A stretch of 64,000 bases of DNA from Solimicrobium silvestre (GTDB lineage: Bacteria; Pseudomonadota; Gammaproteobacteria; Burkholderiales; Burkholderiaceae_D). Every line of letters starts with the position of its first letter. The first letter of the stretch is position 1. The stretch lies in the NCBI RefSeq assembly GCF_002976435.1, contig NZ_PUGF01000009.1, forward strand, positions 1 through 64,000, in the 5' to 3' direction. The position numbers and the translations under genes were made by a program. Under the pieces are notes generated by a model, which ran no database searches, was not told where the DNA came from, and saw only the letters and a list, made by a program, of their open reading frames with translations. Below, one piece after another: positions 55,153 to 63,888 of the stretch.

Positions 55153-55422
55153 ATGGCTGATTTGCATTTACATTTAAAAGGTGAATATTTTGACCAAATT
55201 AAAGCGGGTACTAAAACGCATGAATTCAGATCATGTCACAAATGGGAAAAGCGGCTGGGTGGTAAATCATTTGATCGAATATTTATCAAGCGAGGCTACC
55301 CGAAAACAGGGGATGTTAGCCGAATTATCCAGCGGCCTTGGATGGGATATGAGCGAATAAATATCACGCATCCACATTTTGGTTTGGAAGCAATTGAAGT
55401 ATTCGCGATAAGGGTGAATTGA
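55153..55422 (+). CDS. ASCH/PUA-like domain phage protein
   Basis: This 89-residue protein begins with MADLHLHLKGEYFDQIKAGT, the standard ASCH-type opening, followed by KTHEFRSCHKWEKRL, FDRIFIKRGYPK and the closing GLEAIEVFAIRVN. ASCH domains have a PUA-like fold and are thought to bind RNA or modified nucleotides. The ATG at 55153 with AGGA upstream is chosen; a GTG at 55129 would add an atypical N-terminus overlapping the CII-like gene. Its task in the phage is unknown. Confidence 0.82.
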   Translation: MADLHLHLKGEYFDQIKAGTKTHEFRSCHKWEKRLGGKSFDRIFIKRGYPKTGDVSRIIQRPWMGYERINITHPHFGLEAIEVFAIRVN

Positions 55423-55424
55423 AA

Positions 55425-55850
55425 ATGAAGTTGAATCTACGCGCCGACAGTGTGGCGCATCAAGTGCTGATGATGTTGGTTAGTGAGCCGAAAGGGTGTT
55501 TGCATGTGAGCGCATTTTTTGATTTATTAAAGGGCAAAAGCAGTACTACTCATGGCACCAGAATTATCAATCGATGCGGACGCATTATCAGTGAACGCAT
55601 GGCCACTGTGAAGGCTGAAATGTGGACGATTACAGAGCGTGGACGTAGACAATTAGTAGAGCCGGATAGCATGGATTTTGATGTATCCAACCCTACATTA
55701 ATAACTCCCTCGCGCACGATTCGACCATTTAGACCGCTGCAATTAAAGCAAAATAAGCAACCATATCGAGCGGGATCTAATGACTATTCTTTGATCCCAT
55801 CGCTATTTGGTGACGTTAGAAAGTTACCAAATGGTGAGGTGGTAGATTGA
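55425..55850 (+). CDS. Prophage protein, possible winged helix, unknown
   Basis: This 141-residue protein has an N-terminal part (DSVAHQVLMMLVSEPKGCLH, then RIINRCGRIISERMATVKAE and WTITERGRRQL) that looks like a small winged-helix DNA-binding unit, and a Pro/Arg-rich, probably flexible C-terminus. The ATG at 55425 is preferred to a TTG at 55419. Its stop overlaps the TTG start of the primase gene, so the two are translated together and may cooperate in replication. I do not recognise the family. Confidence 0.68.
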   Translation: MKLNLRADSVAHQVLMMLVSEPKGCLHVSAFFDLLKGKSSTTHGTRIINRCGRIISERMATVKAEMWTITERGRRQLVEPDSMDFDVSNPTLITPSRTIRPFRPLQLKQNKQPYRAGSNDYSLIPSLFGDVRKLPNGEVVD

Positions 55851-58339
55851 GTCGTGACGATTTTCAGCATGTTAAGCAAGCTGCCTTATATTCAATCGAA
55901 GCATTGCTAACGCGATGGCTTCCAAATGGCGTACTTGAAGGGCGTGAGTGGTGCATAGGTTCGCGTGAAGGCGAAGCTGGGCGTTCGATGAAAGTGTGTA
56001 TAGCTGGTGAACGGATTGGACGTTGGTCAGATTTTGCATCGGGCGATACTGGCGGCGATTTGATTTCGCTTTACTCCTATATAAACAGCATTTCTCAACT
56101 CGTGGCCATGAAAGAAGTGGCCGGTCAGTTGGGGATTGATATTGCCAGCGCGCGCATTAAATCCGCTATTACACCTATAAAAACGAGCGTGTCGGCAATA
56201 CCAGAGCTGATTAAAAACAAGCGTACAGCTTGGGTTCCTATTTTGCCTGTACCTGATGATGCGCCGGTTGCACCCGTGGCGCATTTAGTCCGTGGCCGTT
56301 CTGAAATATCGTGGGCATACAGGAATCAGCAGGGTTACTTACTCGGCATGGTGCACCGTTTTAAAACATCTAAAGTCGGTAAGGATGGTAAGCCCGGTAA
56401 GGAATTTTATCCGTGTGTTTATGCGCGGCATCCTAATACCGGAGCCAGTGAGTGGCGCTGGATGGGTTTTCCTGATCCTCGTCCGCTATACCTGACTGCG
56501 CCATTGCGTGACGATGCCCTCGTCCTTATTCCTGAAGGGGAGAAATGCGCAGATGCAGGCTTTAAGGCTTTTCCACAATTGGATGTGGTTAGCTGGGGTG
56601 GCGGTAGTAATGCGGTTGCTAAACATGATTGGACACCGCTGGCCGGACGCAACGTGATTGTGTGGTCGGATGCTGATGCAGCTGGGGCAAAAGCTACGTT
56701 AAAGCTGATTGCAATTCTGTTTGCCATTGGGTGTACGGTCAAAATCGTCCTAATTCCCGATGGTGTGGAGGAGGGTTGGGATATCGTCAATGCGATAGAG
56801 GACGGCCGTGATGTTCGGGCGATGTTGTCGGCTGCCGTGCTGGTGACGGCGAGCGACCTGACGGCATTGGGCGAGACCGGCTCCCCTCCCTCCCCCACCG
56901 GAGAGGAACAACGGTTGGGGGATGAATCCCCCAAAGATGAACACCAAAAAAATCACACTACACGTAAGTTGAGTTTAGTGGTTTCTAATAAGCCTGATAT
57001 CCCTGCGCCTGATGCAGTTCAGCCGGGGGAAGGGAAGGCCAAGCGGAAGTTGGTTGAGCGTGGTGAATCGTTTTGGGATGGTGTTAATCATCTGCTGGAG
57101 CATTTCACACTGCTGTATGGGACGAATACAGCGTGGGACGATGTTGAGCGAATTCAGATTCTGATTCCCAATTTGCGCTATGCATTTGGGGCAGATCAGG
57201 TCAAATTTTGGCTGAATAACCGTGATCGAAAAATGATCAATTCGCGTTGTTTAGTGTTTGATCCAACTGAAACGGTGGATTTGGAAACACATGTCAATAT
57301 GTTTAATGGTTTTAATTTGGAACCGCAGGCTGGTGAGTGCGGTTTGATTTTAGATTTGCTTGCGCATTTATGTGGCGACCAGCAAGAGTTAATCGATTGG
57401 GTGATTAAGTGGATTGCTTATCCGTTGCAACATCCCGGCGCAAAAATGTCGACTTCCATCATTATGCATGGCGATGAGGGTTCAGGAAAAAATCTGTTTT
57501 GGGAAACGGTGGTGCGTAATTTGTATGGTGAATATGGTGGTGTTATCGGTAATGCTCAGCTCGAAGCGCAGTTTAATGAATGGGCATCCAAGAAGCTGTT
57601 TTTTGTGGCGGATGAGGTGGTTACTCGTAATGAGTTAAGGCAGATGAAGGGTAAATTAAAGAGTTTGATTTCTGGTGATGAAATCAATATCAATCCAAAA
57701 AATTTACCGGAACGCCGCGAAGCAAATCACATCAATTTTGTATTTCTGTCCAATGAGTTGCAGCCACTTGCCTTGGACAAAACTGACCGCAGGTATTTGG
57801 TTGTCTGGACCCCGCCAAAGCACGAAGCGGAATATTACAAGGCGATTGCCGACCAGGTTGGAAGTGGTGGGTTAGAAGCGTTTTATCATTACCTTTTACA
57901 AGTCGATTGCAGCGATTTTAACGCGCACACAAAGCCGATTGATACTGTTGCTAAACGCAATTTAATTTCATTAGGTTTGACGTCACCAGAGCGATTTTAT
58001 CGAGAGTGGGAGGCAGGCGTATTACCACTGCCATTTATTAGTTGCTCTGCGATGCAACTGTTTGCCGCTTTTTTACGCTGGAGTAATTTAAATAACGAGC
58101 GATTCCCGCCAACACAAACCGAATTTGGCGGCAAGGTTGAGCGAATGGCCGCCGGTGCTGTTAAGCGGAAAGCGGTGAAATATGATCTGAGAAATGTGGT
58201 GAAGCAAAGAATTGTTTATTTGGTTGGTACGCCACCAGAGGGCAAGAAACTCAACGAGTGGGTTGGCGATGCTTCTGACCTGTTTGAGACGTATTTGAAG
58301 AAGTACCGCCATGTATACGATCAGTCCGAACAGACCTAA
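55847..58339 (+). CDS. Phage primase-helicase (Toprim plus SF3 helicase)
   Basis: This 830-residue replication protein starts DFQHVKQAALYSIEALL, with GRWSDFASGDTGGDLISLY typical of phage DNA primases. A Toprim domain follows (about residues 220-330) with VLIPEGEKCADAGF and VIVWSDADAAGAKA. After a Pro/Glu-rich linker (about 343-380) comes a superfamily 3 helicase domain of the DUF5906 type with Walker A GDEGSGKNLFW, Walker B KLFFVADEVV and sensor VFLSNELQPLALDKTDRR. The start is TTG at 55847 with a GAGGTGG site, overlapping the preceding stop. It is directly followed by an array of 9-bp repeats that may be its origin. Confidence 0.9.
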   Translation: MSRDDFQHVKQAALYSIEALLTRWLPNGVLEGREWCIGSREGEAGRSMKVCIAGERIGRWSDFASGDTGGDLISLYSYINSISQLVAMKEVAGQLGIDIASARIKSAITPIKTSVSAIPELIKNKRTAWVPILPVPDDAPVAPVAHLVRGRSEISWAYRNQQGYLLGMVHRFKTSKVGKDGKPGKEFYPCVYARHPNTGASEWRWMGFPDPRPLYLTAPLRDDALVLIPEGEKCADAGFKAFPQLDVVSWGGGSNAVAKHDWTPLAGRNVIVWSDADAAGAKATLKLIAILFAIGCTVKIVLIPDGVEEGWDIVNAIEDGRDVRAMLSAAVLVTASDLTALGETGSPPSPTGEEQRLGDESPKDEHQKNHTTRKLSLVVSNKPDIPAPDAVQPGEGKAKRKLVERGESFWDGVNHLLEHFTLLYGTNTAWDDVERIQILIPNLRYAFGADQVKFWLNNRDRKMINSRCLVFDPTETVDLETHVNMFNGFNLEPQAGECGLILDLLAHLCGDQQELIDWVIKWIAYPLQHPGAKMSTSIIMHGDEGSGKNLFWETVVRNLYGEYGGVIGNAQLEAQFNEWASKKLFFVADEVVTRNELRQMKGKLKSLISGDEININPKNLPERREANHINFVFLSNELQPLALDKTDRRYLVVWTPPKHEAEYYKAIADQVGSGGLEAFYHYLLQVDCSDFNAHTKPIDTVAKRNLISLGLTSPERFYREWEAGVLPLPFISCSAMQLFAAFLRWSNLNNERFPPTQTEFGGKVERMAAGAVKRKAVKYDLRNVVKQRIVYLVGTPPEGKKLNEWVGDASDLFETYLKKYRHVYDQSEQT
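56915..56934. repeat. Palindrome in the primase linker
   Basis: TTGGGGGAT-GA-ATCCCCCAA is a perfect palindrome with a 2-nt centre, inside a GC-rich stretch (about 56876-56940) that encodes the non-conserved linker between Toprim and helicase domains. It may be a small inserted element that kept the frame. Confidence 0.6.
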
Positions 58340-58423
58340 CCCTCAACACTCTCAACACAACTATCCACACGCGTAACCCGCATGAAATAAGGCTTTGTTG
58401 ACAGTATGGACAGTGTGGATAGT
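58339..58423. repeat. Iteron module 1 (six 9-bp repeats)
   Basis: Plus-oriented 9-mers ACCCTCAAC (58339), ACTCTCAAC (58348) and, after 3 nt, ACTATCCAC (58360) are followed by a 28-bp spacer ending with ATAAGGCTT. Three contiguous minus-oriented units follow: GTTGACAGT (58397), ATGGACAGT (58406) and GTGGATAGT (58415). The consensus is ACTNTC(C/A)A(C/T). It begins at the last base of the primase stop codon. A binding array for a replication or regulatory protein is inferred. Confidence 0.8.
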
Positions 58424-58507
58424 TTTTTTAGCCCCACGTGTGCGTGTGCGCGAGGATGTAATTTTTAAACGGTAACACTCACTAAATCACTCTCTGACTT
58501 ACTTTTA

Positions 58508-58592
58508 ACTATCCATACTATCCACACTATCAATAAACCTAATAAATATAAGGCTTAGAGAGATGGACAGTAGTGTTGAGAGTGTTGATAGT
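58508..58592. repeat. Iteron module 2 (six 9-bp repeats)
   Basis: Contiguous plus-oriented units ACTATCCAT (58508), ACTATCCAC (58517) and ACTATCAAT (58526) are followed by an AT-rich 28-bp spacer with ATAAGGCTT. Minus-oriented ATGGACAGT (58563) comes next, then a 3-nt gap, GTTGAGAGT (58575) and GTTGATAGT (58584). The module is 85 bp, the same as module 1, with the gap in the mirrored position. No gene is seen in 58340-58696. Confidence 0.8.
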
Positions 58593-58696
58593 TGGAATAA
58601 AAGAAAGAATTGAAAGCCAATTGATCATGACAGAACTTTTTATAGCCAGTAGCGAGATGTTGATCTTTGAATTCACCTATTTGATCGGAGGAGTTT

Positions 58697-59095
58697 ATGA
58701 ATAGGGTTGCAAGAGTTATTCCGGTAAATTATATCGAAGAGTCTCCGTTGGATTTATGCTTGCGGCTTTGGGCTAAGTCAAAGCAAGTCGATGATAAGGA
58801 TCTGGGTATTCAAAAACGTTTCAGTTTGAAATCTGATTATGATGGTTATGGTAGTAACGATACTTATCAATCAGACTCAAGCCAGTCACGCAGAGATAAT
58901 GAAATTGCAGATGCAACTGAAGCAATGATCATGAGCTTAACTGGGTGCCATCGATGGGCTATTCAGCGATCAATGAATGTATGCAGAGTTTGGAACTATC
59001 CGCAGTTGAATTATTTAAATGAGCTTGAGGCAGCAAGGGCGGAGCTTGAAAAAAAGTTACGCAACAACCTTGCAACGCGCACGGAGTTCTGTTAG
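58697..59095 (+). CDS. Prophage protein, possible late regulator, unknown
   Basis: This 132-residue protein has a very strong GGAGGAG ribosome site. The first half is polar and loosely structured (DYDGYGSNDTYQSDSSQSRR); the second half (EIADATEAMIMSLTGCHRWA, then IQRSMNVCRVWNYPQLNYLN) looks like a helix-turn-helix ending in a coiled helix. Its place between the replication genes and the terminase genes is where many temperate phages carry a late-gene antiterminator or activator. That role is inferred from position and this fold hint only. Confidence 0.65.
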   Translation: MNRVARVIPVNYIEESPLDLCLRLWAKSKQVDDKDLGIQKRFSLKSDYDGYGSNDTYQSDSSQSRRDNEIADATEAMIMSLTGCHRWAIQRSMNVCRVWNYPQLNYLNELEAARAELEKKLRNNLATRTEFC

Positions 59096-59167
59096 AGTTC
59101 GCTCACTGGGTAGTTTTTGTCGCCCAGAGATTTGTCACTATCAACGATATGATAGGCCAAATATATT

Positions 59168-59199
59168 AGCCGCACTCTTTATTGAGATGCGGCTTTTTG
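59168..59199 (+). terminator. Intrinsic terminator before the late genes
   Basis: A 7-bp stem AGCCGCA/TGCGGCT (59168-59174 and 59188-59194) with a 13-nt loop and Ts after it stands between the possible late regulator and the HNH gene. It would suit an antitermination step. Confidence 0.8.
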
Positions 59200-59226
59200 C
59201 GTTTACGGAGCAATATTTAAAGACAC

Positions 59227-59538
59227 ATGACTGCAGTCCCATATAAGAATTTATACGGTAGAAAAAATTGGTTCCGGTTGCGCTGGAATCAATTGCAACG
59301 TCAGCCTCTATGCGAACTTCATTTGAAATTAAACAGGGTTGTAGCTGCAACCATTGTCGACCACATTAAGCCGCATCGCGGTAATGAAATTCTGTTTTTC
59401 GATCCACTTAACTTGCAATCGTTATGCAAAACTTGCCACGACGGAGCAAAGCAAGAATTAGAAAAGTCTGGAACATTAAGAGGTTGTGATTTATCTGGAC
59501 AGCCGCTTGATTGTAATCATCACTGGAATCGCAAGTAA
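59227..59538 (+). CDS. HNH endonuclease
   Basis: This 103-residue nuclease has the HNH core TIVDHIKPHRGNEILFFDPL, with the zinc/His residues in DHIKPH and the Asn in LNLQSLCKTCHDGAK, ending in the usual C-x2-C half knuckle. Such small HNH proteins beside terminase genes are needed for specific DNA cleavage in packaging of HK97-like phages. It is immediately upstream of the terminase small subunit gene, as expected. Confidence 0.92.
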   Translation: MTAVPYKNLYGRKNWFRLRWNQLQRQPLCELHLKLNRVVAATIVDHIKPHRGNEILFFDPLNLQSLCKTCHDGAKQELEKSGTLRGCDLSGQPLDCNHHWNRK

Positions 59539-59656
59539 TTCAATCAGAAGGGGGGCATGAAAAGTCCACAACCTTCACTTTCCCACACCGCTAGTCTACC
59601 TTTCTTTGCATACCCGCGAAATGGATAGGGTGGGGGGTAATCATTTGGAGATCACT

Positions 59657-60121
59657 ATGGCAGGTAGGCCGCCAAAACCGACAGCTTTAAAAATTGTTGG
59701 TGGAAATGCTGGCAAGCGTGGGATGAATAAGCAGGAACCCGACCCAACTTATCTTCAAGATTTAACTGCGCCAGAGTGGCTACCGAATCGCGCCAAAATT
59801 ATTTGGAATGAACTTGCGCCTCATTTATCTGCCGCGAAATTATTAACCAACGTTGATATCGAGCTGCTATCTCAGGGCTGCGTTGCCATCGCTAACTTCC
59901 GATTATCAACAGAAAAAAGTGGTGAAGATTTGGTCAAGGGAGGCGGTTTTGAAAAAGGCGAAAGCCTCAACCCATGGATGATCGTGCAGAGCATGAGTTT
60001 CAAACAAGCCATGGCAGTATTCCAACAGTTCGGCATGTCACCAGCCGCAAGAACACGTATAGCTATTCAGCCGCAGGGAGATTTGTTTGGTGGAGAAGAT
60101 AAAGCCGCCGCGTATTTCTGA
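59657..60121 (+). CDS. Phage terminase small subunit (P27 family)
   Basis: This 154-residue DNA-recognition subunit of the packaging motor has the P27-type start GRPPKPTALKIVGGNAGKR and the helical middle EWLPNRAKIIWNELAPHLS with AKLLTNVDIELLSQGCVA, ending in a region MSPAARTRIAIQPQGDLFGG. The ATG at 59657 follows GGAGA by 5 nt and gives the family start MAGRPP; an upstream start at 59606 is rejected. It overlaps the large subunit gene by 35 bp. Confidence 0.93.
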   Translation: MAGRPPKPTALKIVGGNAGKRGMNKQEPDPTYLQDLTAPEWLPNRAKIIWNELAPHLSAAKLLTNVDIELLSQGCVAIANFRLSTEKSGEDLVKGGGFEKGESLNPWMIVQSMSFKQAMAVFQQFGMSPAARTRIAIQPQGDLFGGEDKAAAYF

Positions 60122-61817
60122 CCGCGCAACCGACTATGCAAAGAAAGTAGTATCAGGAAAAATACTCGCAGGCCAGCATATTCGCGCCGCGTGCAAGCGC
60201 CACATTGATGATATTAAAACGGGCGCAGCCAGAGGGCTGAAATGGGACAAGGCTCTAGCTGCAAGGGCAATTGGCTACTTTGAAAATGTCCTCTGCCTCA
60301 ATGGAGGTGAATACGAAGGCTTGCCGTTCATCCTGTTGGACTGGCAAGCCTTTATCGTTGGTAGCTTGTTTGGCTGGATTGGTGATGATGGTTACCGCCG
60401 TTTCCGTGTTGCCTATGTTGAAACGGCAAAGGGAAGTGGCAAGTCACCGTTGGCGGCAGGGGTAGGTTTATACGGCATGACATCCGATGGTGAATCAAGG
60501 GCAGAAGTCTACGCCGCTGCCACCAAAAAAGACCAGGCACAAATTTTGTTTCGTGATGCCGTGGCCATGGTTGATCAGTCGCCGCACTTAAACCGCCGAA
60601 TAGAGCGCAGTGGCTCAAAAGGCAAAGAATGGAATCTAGCCCATCAAGCCAGCGCATCATTCTTCAGGCCGATCAGCTCAGACGAAGGGCAATCCGGGCC
60701 ACGTCCACACATTGCACTACTGGATGAAATCCACGAGCACCGCAACGCCCACGCAGTAGAAATGATGCGAGCTGGTACCAAGAGCCGCCGCCAAGCCCTT
60801 ATTTTCATGATTACTAACTCAGGTACAGATAAGCGCACAGTCTGCTGGGATTACCACGACTACGGTGCCAAAGTTAGTGCCGGTCAGTTAAAGGACGACA
60901 GTTTTTTTGCTTACATCTGCTCTATCGATGAAGGCGACAACCCGTTTAAAGATGAAAAGTGCTGGTACAAGGCCAATCCAAGTTTAAAGGACGGAATACC
61001 CGGACTTAAATATTTACGCGAGCAAGTAACCCAAGCGCGTGGCATGCCATCCAAAGAGTCATTAGTGCGCCGGTTGAATTTTTGCGAGTGGACGGAAGCA
61101 ATTTCACCGTGGATATCGAGCGAGTCGTGGTTTATCTGTGAACAAAATCCGCTCATACCCCTAGAACAATTTTACGGGCGCAGTGGTGTAGCTGGGTTAG
61201 ATTTATCCAGTACCACAGATTTAACTGCGCTCGTTGTTGCGCTAGATCCCACTGAAGATGATCCTGTTACGCGCATCATCCCTTATTTCTGGCTACCGGG
61301 CGATGGGCTGCATGACAAAGCCGACAAAGATCGCGTTCCCTATTTGGCATGGCGTGATGCTGGTCACCTTGAGGCTCTACCAGGTAAAGCGATTGATAAG
61401 CTGGCAGTTCTAAATAGAATCTCTCTATTAACCGCCATGTTCAACCTGCGCGAAATAGCCTGTGATCGCTGGCGCCTAGAAGATTTTCAGCAAATGGTCG
61501 ACCGTGAAGGTGTCGCACTGCCACCATTAACACCGTTCGGCCAAGGTTTTAAAGACATGGCACCCGCCATTGATGAATTTGAAAGCATGCTGCTAGATCA
61601 GCGGCTCATGCACAACGGCAATCCGGTCATGACATGGAATGCCGCCAACGCCGTATTAATGACTGACCCGGCAGGTAACCGCAAATTAGCGAAAGAGCGT
61701 GCAACAGGCCGCATTGACGGCATGGTCGCAGCCGTAATGGCAATCGGCTGTGCGATGCGCGGCCTAGCCGTTAAACCGCCCTCAGTGTATGAAACACGCG
61801 GCATAAGGATGCTTTAA
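60087..61817 (+). CDS. Phage terminase large subunit
   Basis: This packaging ATPase/nuclease has 576 residues. The ATPase domain shows the Walker A-type ETAKGSGKSPLAAG near residue 112, a coupling stretch AAATKKDQAQILFRDAV, and Walker B HIALLDEIHEHRNA. The nuclease domain has the first acidic residue in GLDLSSTTDLTALVV (near 373), and further acidic positions follow in EIACDRWRLEDFQQM. The start is TTG 60087 (GGGAG 6 nt upstream) or GTG 60090. It belongs to the family often paired with P27 small subunits. Confidence 0.94.
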   Translation: MVEKIKPPRISDRATDYAKKVVSGKILAGQHIRAACKRHIDDIKTGAARGLKWDKALAARAIGYFENVLCLNGGEYEGLPFILLDWQAFIVGSLFGWIGDDGYRRFRVAYVETAKGSGKSPLAAGVGLYGMTSDGESRAEVYAAATKKDQAQILFRDAVAMVDQSPHLNRRIERSGSKGKEWNLAHQASASFFRPISSDEGQSGPRPHIALLDEIHEHRNAHAVEMMRAGTKSRRQALIFMITNSGTDKRTVCWDYHDYGAKVSAGQLKDDSFFAYICSIDEGDNPFKDEKCWYKANPSLKDGIPGLKYLREQVTQARGMPSKESLVRRLNFCEWTEAISPWISSESWFICEQNPLIPLEQFYGRSGVAGLDLSSTTDLTALVVALDPTEDDPVTRIIPYFWLPGDGLHDKADKDRVPYLAWRDAGHLEALPGKAIDKLAVLNRISLLTAMFNLREIACDRWRLEDFQQMVDREGVALPPLTPFGQGFKDMAPAIDEFESMLLDQRLMHNGNPVMTWNAANAVLMTDPAGNRKLAKERATGRIDGMVAAVMAIGCAMRGLAVKPPSVYETRGIRML

Positions 61818-61820
61818 ACA

Positions 61821-63077
61821 ATGAAACTATTAAACCTGTTCCGGGCAAAGACCACGCCGGAGGCGCAATCACGTCCCCAAGCCTCGGTAGGTCAGTTATT
61901 TGATGGGCTCGACGATCCCGATCTGCTCGCTTTCATGCGTAATGGCGGTGGCACTGCATCCGGTGCCTACGTCACAGCCAGCAAAGCATTGCAAAACATG
62001 GCACTACTCCGATGCGTCACGCTCATTTCAGAATCAATAGGCATGCTCCCATTGAACCTGATTGAGCGTGGTGACGAAAAAAAATACGCCACAACGCACC
62101 CGTTATACAGACTACTAAAATCAAGACCTAACCAGTGGCAAACCGCCTATGAATTTAAAAGCTTGATGCAGTTGCGCCTACTTTTACACGGCAACGCTTA
62201 CGCAAGAATAATCCGGTCACGCGATCAAATCATCCAATTAATTCCCATTGATCCTGCATTGGTAACGCCCAAGCTTGACGACCAATGGAACATGCAATAC
62301 CACTATCAACGCAAGAACGGCGAAACATTAATTCTCCCAGCGTCAGAAATATTTCATTTAAGGGATTTATCAGACGACGGTATCGTTGGCTTATCGCGTG
62401 TCAAGCTGGCCAGAGAAGCCATCGGCATCGCACTGCAGGCAGAAAAAGCTGCTGCTAGATTATTCAAAAACGGCGTCATGGCAGGCGGCGCACTCTCATC
62501 ACCCGACAAATTAAGCGACGAAGCCTACACAAAATTACAAGCGTCGGTCGAAGCCAAGGCCGGTGCCGACAACGCAGGCCGCTGGATGATTTTGGAAGAA
62601 GGCTTAAAGGCAGAGCAATTTGCCAATACAGCCGCCGATGCCCAGCACATCGAAAACCGCAATCACCAGATCGAAGAAATAGCCCGGGCCATGGGCGTGC
62701 CAAGACCACTCCTCATGATGGACGACACATCATGGGGCAGCGGCATCGAGCAGCTAGGCATCTTCTTCGTGCAATACAGCCTACAACATTGGTTCACCGT
62801 GTGGGAGCAAGCTACAGAACGTTCATTACTAACACCGGAAGAATGCGGCAAGTATTTTATTAAATTTAACGAACGCGCCTTATTACGTGGAACGTTAAAA
62901 GACCAGGCCGATTTTTTCACCAAAGCACTTGGCTCCGGAGGACAACAGCCCTTCATGACAGCCAATCAAGTTCGTGAATTACTTGATATGTCTAAAGATA
63001 AAAGCAAACACGCTGACGAACTAGGGACCCCATTAATTAAGGACAAAAATGTCACTACTAACCCTGCCAAAAATTAA
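61821..63077 (+). CDS. Phage portal protein (HK97 type)
   Basis: This is the dodecameric ring protein at the head vertex, 418 residues. Typical stretches are ASKALQNMALLRCVTLISES, HPLYRLLKSRPNQWQTAYEF, LHGNAYARIIR and the core DGIVGLSRVKLAREAIGIAL, with MGVPRPLLMMDDTSWGSGIE near residue 300. It follows TerL by 3 bp and overlaps the protease gene by 29 bp. Confidence 0.95.
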   Translation: MKLLNLFRAKTTPEAQSRPQASVGQLFDGLDDPDLLAFMRNGGGTASGAYVTASKALQNMALLRCVTLISESIGMLPLNLIERGDEKKYATTHPLYRLLKSRPNQWQTAYEFKSLMQLRLLLHGNAYARIIRSRDQIIQLIPIDPALVTPKLDDQWNMQYHYQRKNGETLILPASEIFHLRDLSDDGIVGLSRVKLAREAIGIALQAEKAAARLFKNGVMAGGALSSPDKLSDEAYTKLQASVEAKAGADNAGRWMILEEGLKAEQFANTAADAQHIENRNHQIEEIARAMGVPRPLLMMDDTSWGSGIEQLGIFFVQYSLQHWFTVWEQATERSLLTPEECGKYFIKFNERALLRGTLKDQADFFTKALGSGGQQPFMTANQVRELLDMSKDKSKHADELGTPLIKDKNVTTNPAKN

Positions 63078-63888
63078 CGCCGAAGCACGAATCGGCAACG
63101 CACAATTCGATATGCGTACCGACGCATTAGAACGTTGGGAACCAACAATCTGTGCGTCAACCGACAACTCCACCAGCATATCAATCTATGAACAAATTGG
63201 TGAATCGTGGGATGGCTCCGGTATGACAGCAGCACGCATGTCCGGTATTTTGCGCAACGTCGGTAACAGCGAAATTGTCGTCAACATCAATTCACCAGGT
63301 GGTGATTTTTTTGAAGGCGTCGCCATCTACAACCTACTGCGAGAACACAAAGCCAAAGTCACTATCAAGGTCGTCGGCCTAGCCGCTTCCGCCGCCTCCA
63401 TTATCGCCATGGCCGGTGATGAAATTCAAATGGGTGACGGCGCATTCTTAATGATCCATAACGCATGGGCGGTGGCCGTAGGTAATCGCCATGACCTGAA
63501 AGCTGCCGCAGAAACACTAACCCCGTTCGATGAAGCCATGGCCGATGTCTATGCTGCACGTTCAGGACTCAGCGCCAAAGAAGCCGCCAAGCTTATGGAT
63601 GCCGAAACATGGCTCAACGCATCCAAAGCAGTAGAGCAAGGCTTTGCCACTGGCCTGATGCAACGTGACGAAATCACCCACAACGCCAAAGCACAAGGCA
63701 ACACCAAACACCTAGCTTTGGTTGAAGCAGCCATGGCACGTGCTGGGCATTCTCGCTCGGTCCGGCGCGACACCCTTAAATCCCTCTTTTCCAGCAAGCC
63801 CGGCGCTGCTGAAAACACCGTCAAGCCGAGCGCTGACATAGCAGCATCGTTGCAATCCCTCCTTCAAACCATGAAAGAATCAACATGA
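63049..63888 (+). CDS. Phage head maturation protease (ClpP-like, S14)
   Basis: This 279-residue serine protease trims the capsid protein during head assembly. The ClpP fold is seen in INSPGGDFFEGVAIYNLL, the catalytic Ser in GLAASAASIIAMAGD (S114), the His in LMIHNAWAVAVG and the Asp in the following helix near ETLTPFDEAMADVYA. The C-terminal 80 residues are basic and probably act as a scaffold-like part. The ATG overlaps the portal gene and its stop overlaps the capsid start (ATGA). Confidence 0.94.
   Translation: MSLLTLPKINAEARIGNAQFDMRTDALERWEPTICASTDNSTSISIYEQIGESWDGSGMTAARMSGILRNVGNSEIVVNINSPGGDFFEGVAIYNLLREHKAKVTIKVVGLAASAASIIAMAGDEIQMGDGAFLMIHNAWAVAVGNRHDLKAAAETLTPFDEAMADVYAARSGLSAKEAAKLMDAETWLNASKAVEQGFATGLMQRDEITHNAKAQGNTKHLALVEAAMARAGHSRSVRRDTLKSLFSSKPGAAENTVKPSADIAASLQSLLQTMKEST

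Noticed and set aside
58339-58592. CRISPR-like repeat array
   Set aside because: The units are 9 bp, contiguous and in both orientations, with no spacers of uniform length and no cas genes. The pattern fits iterons, not CRISPR.
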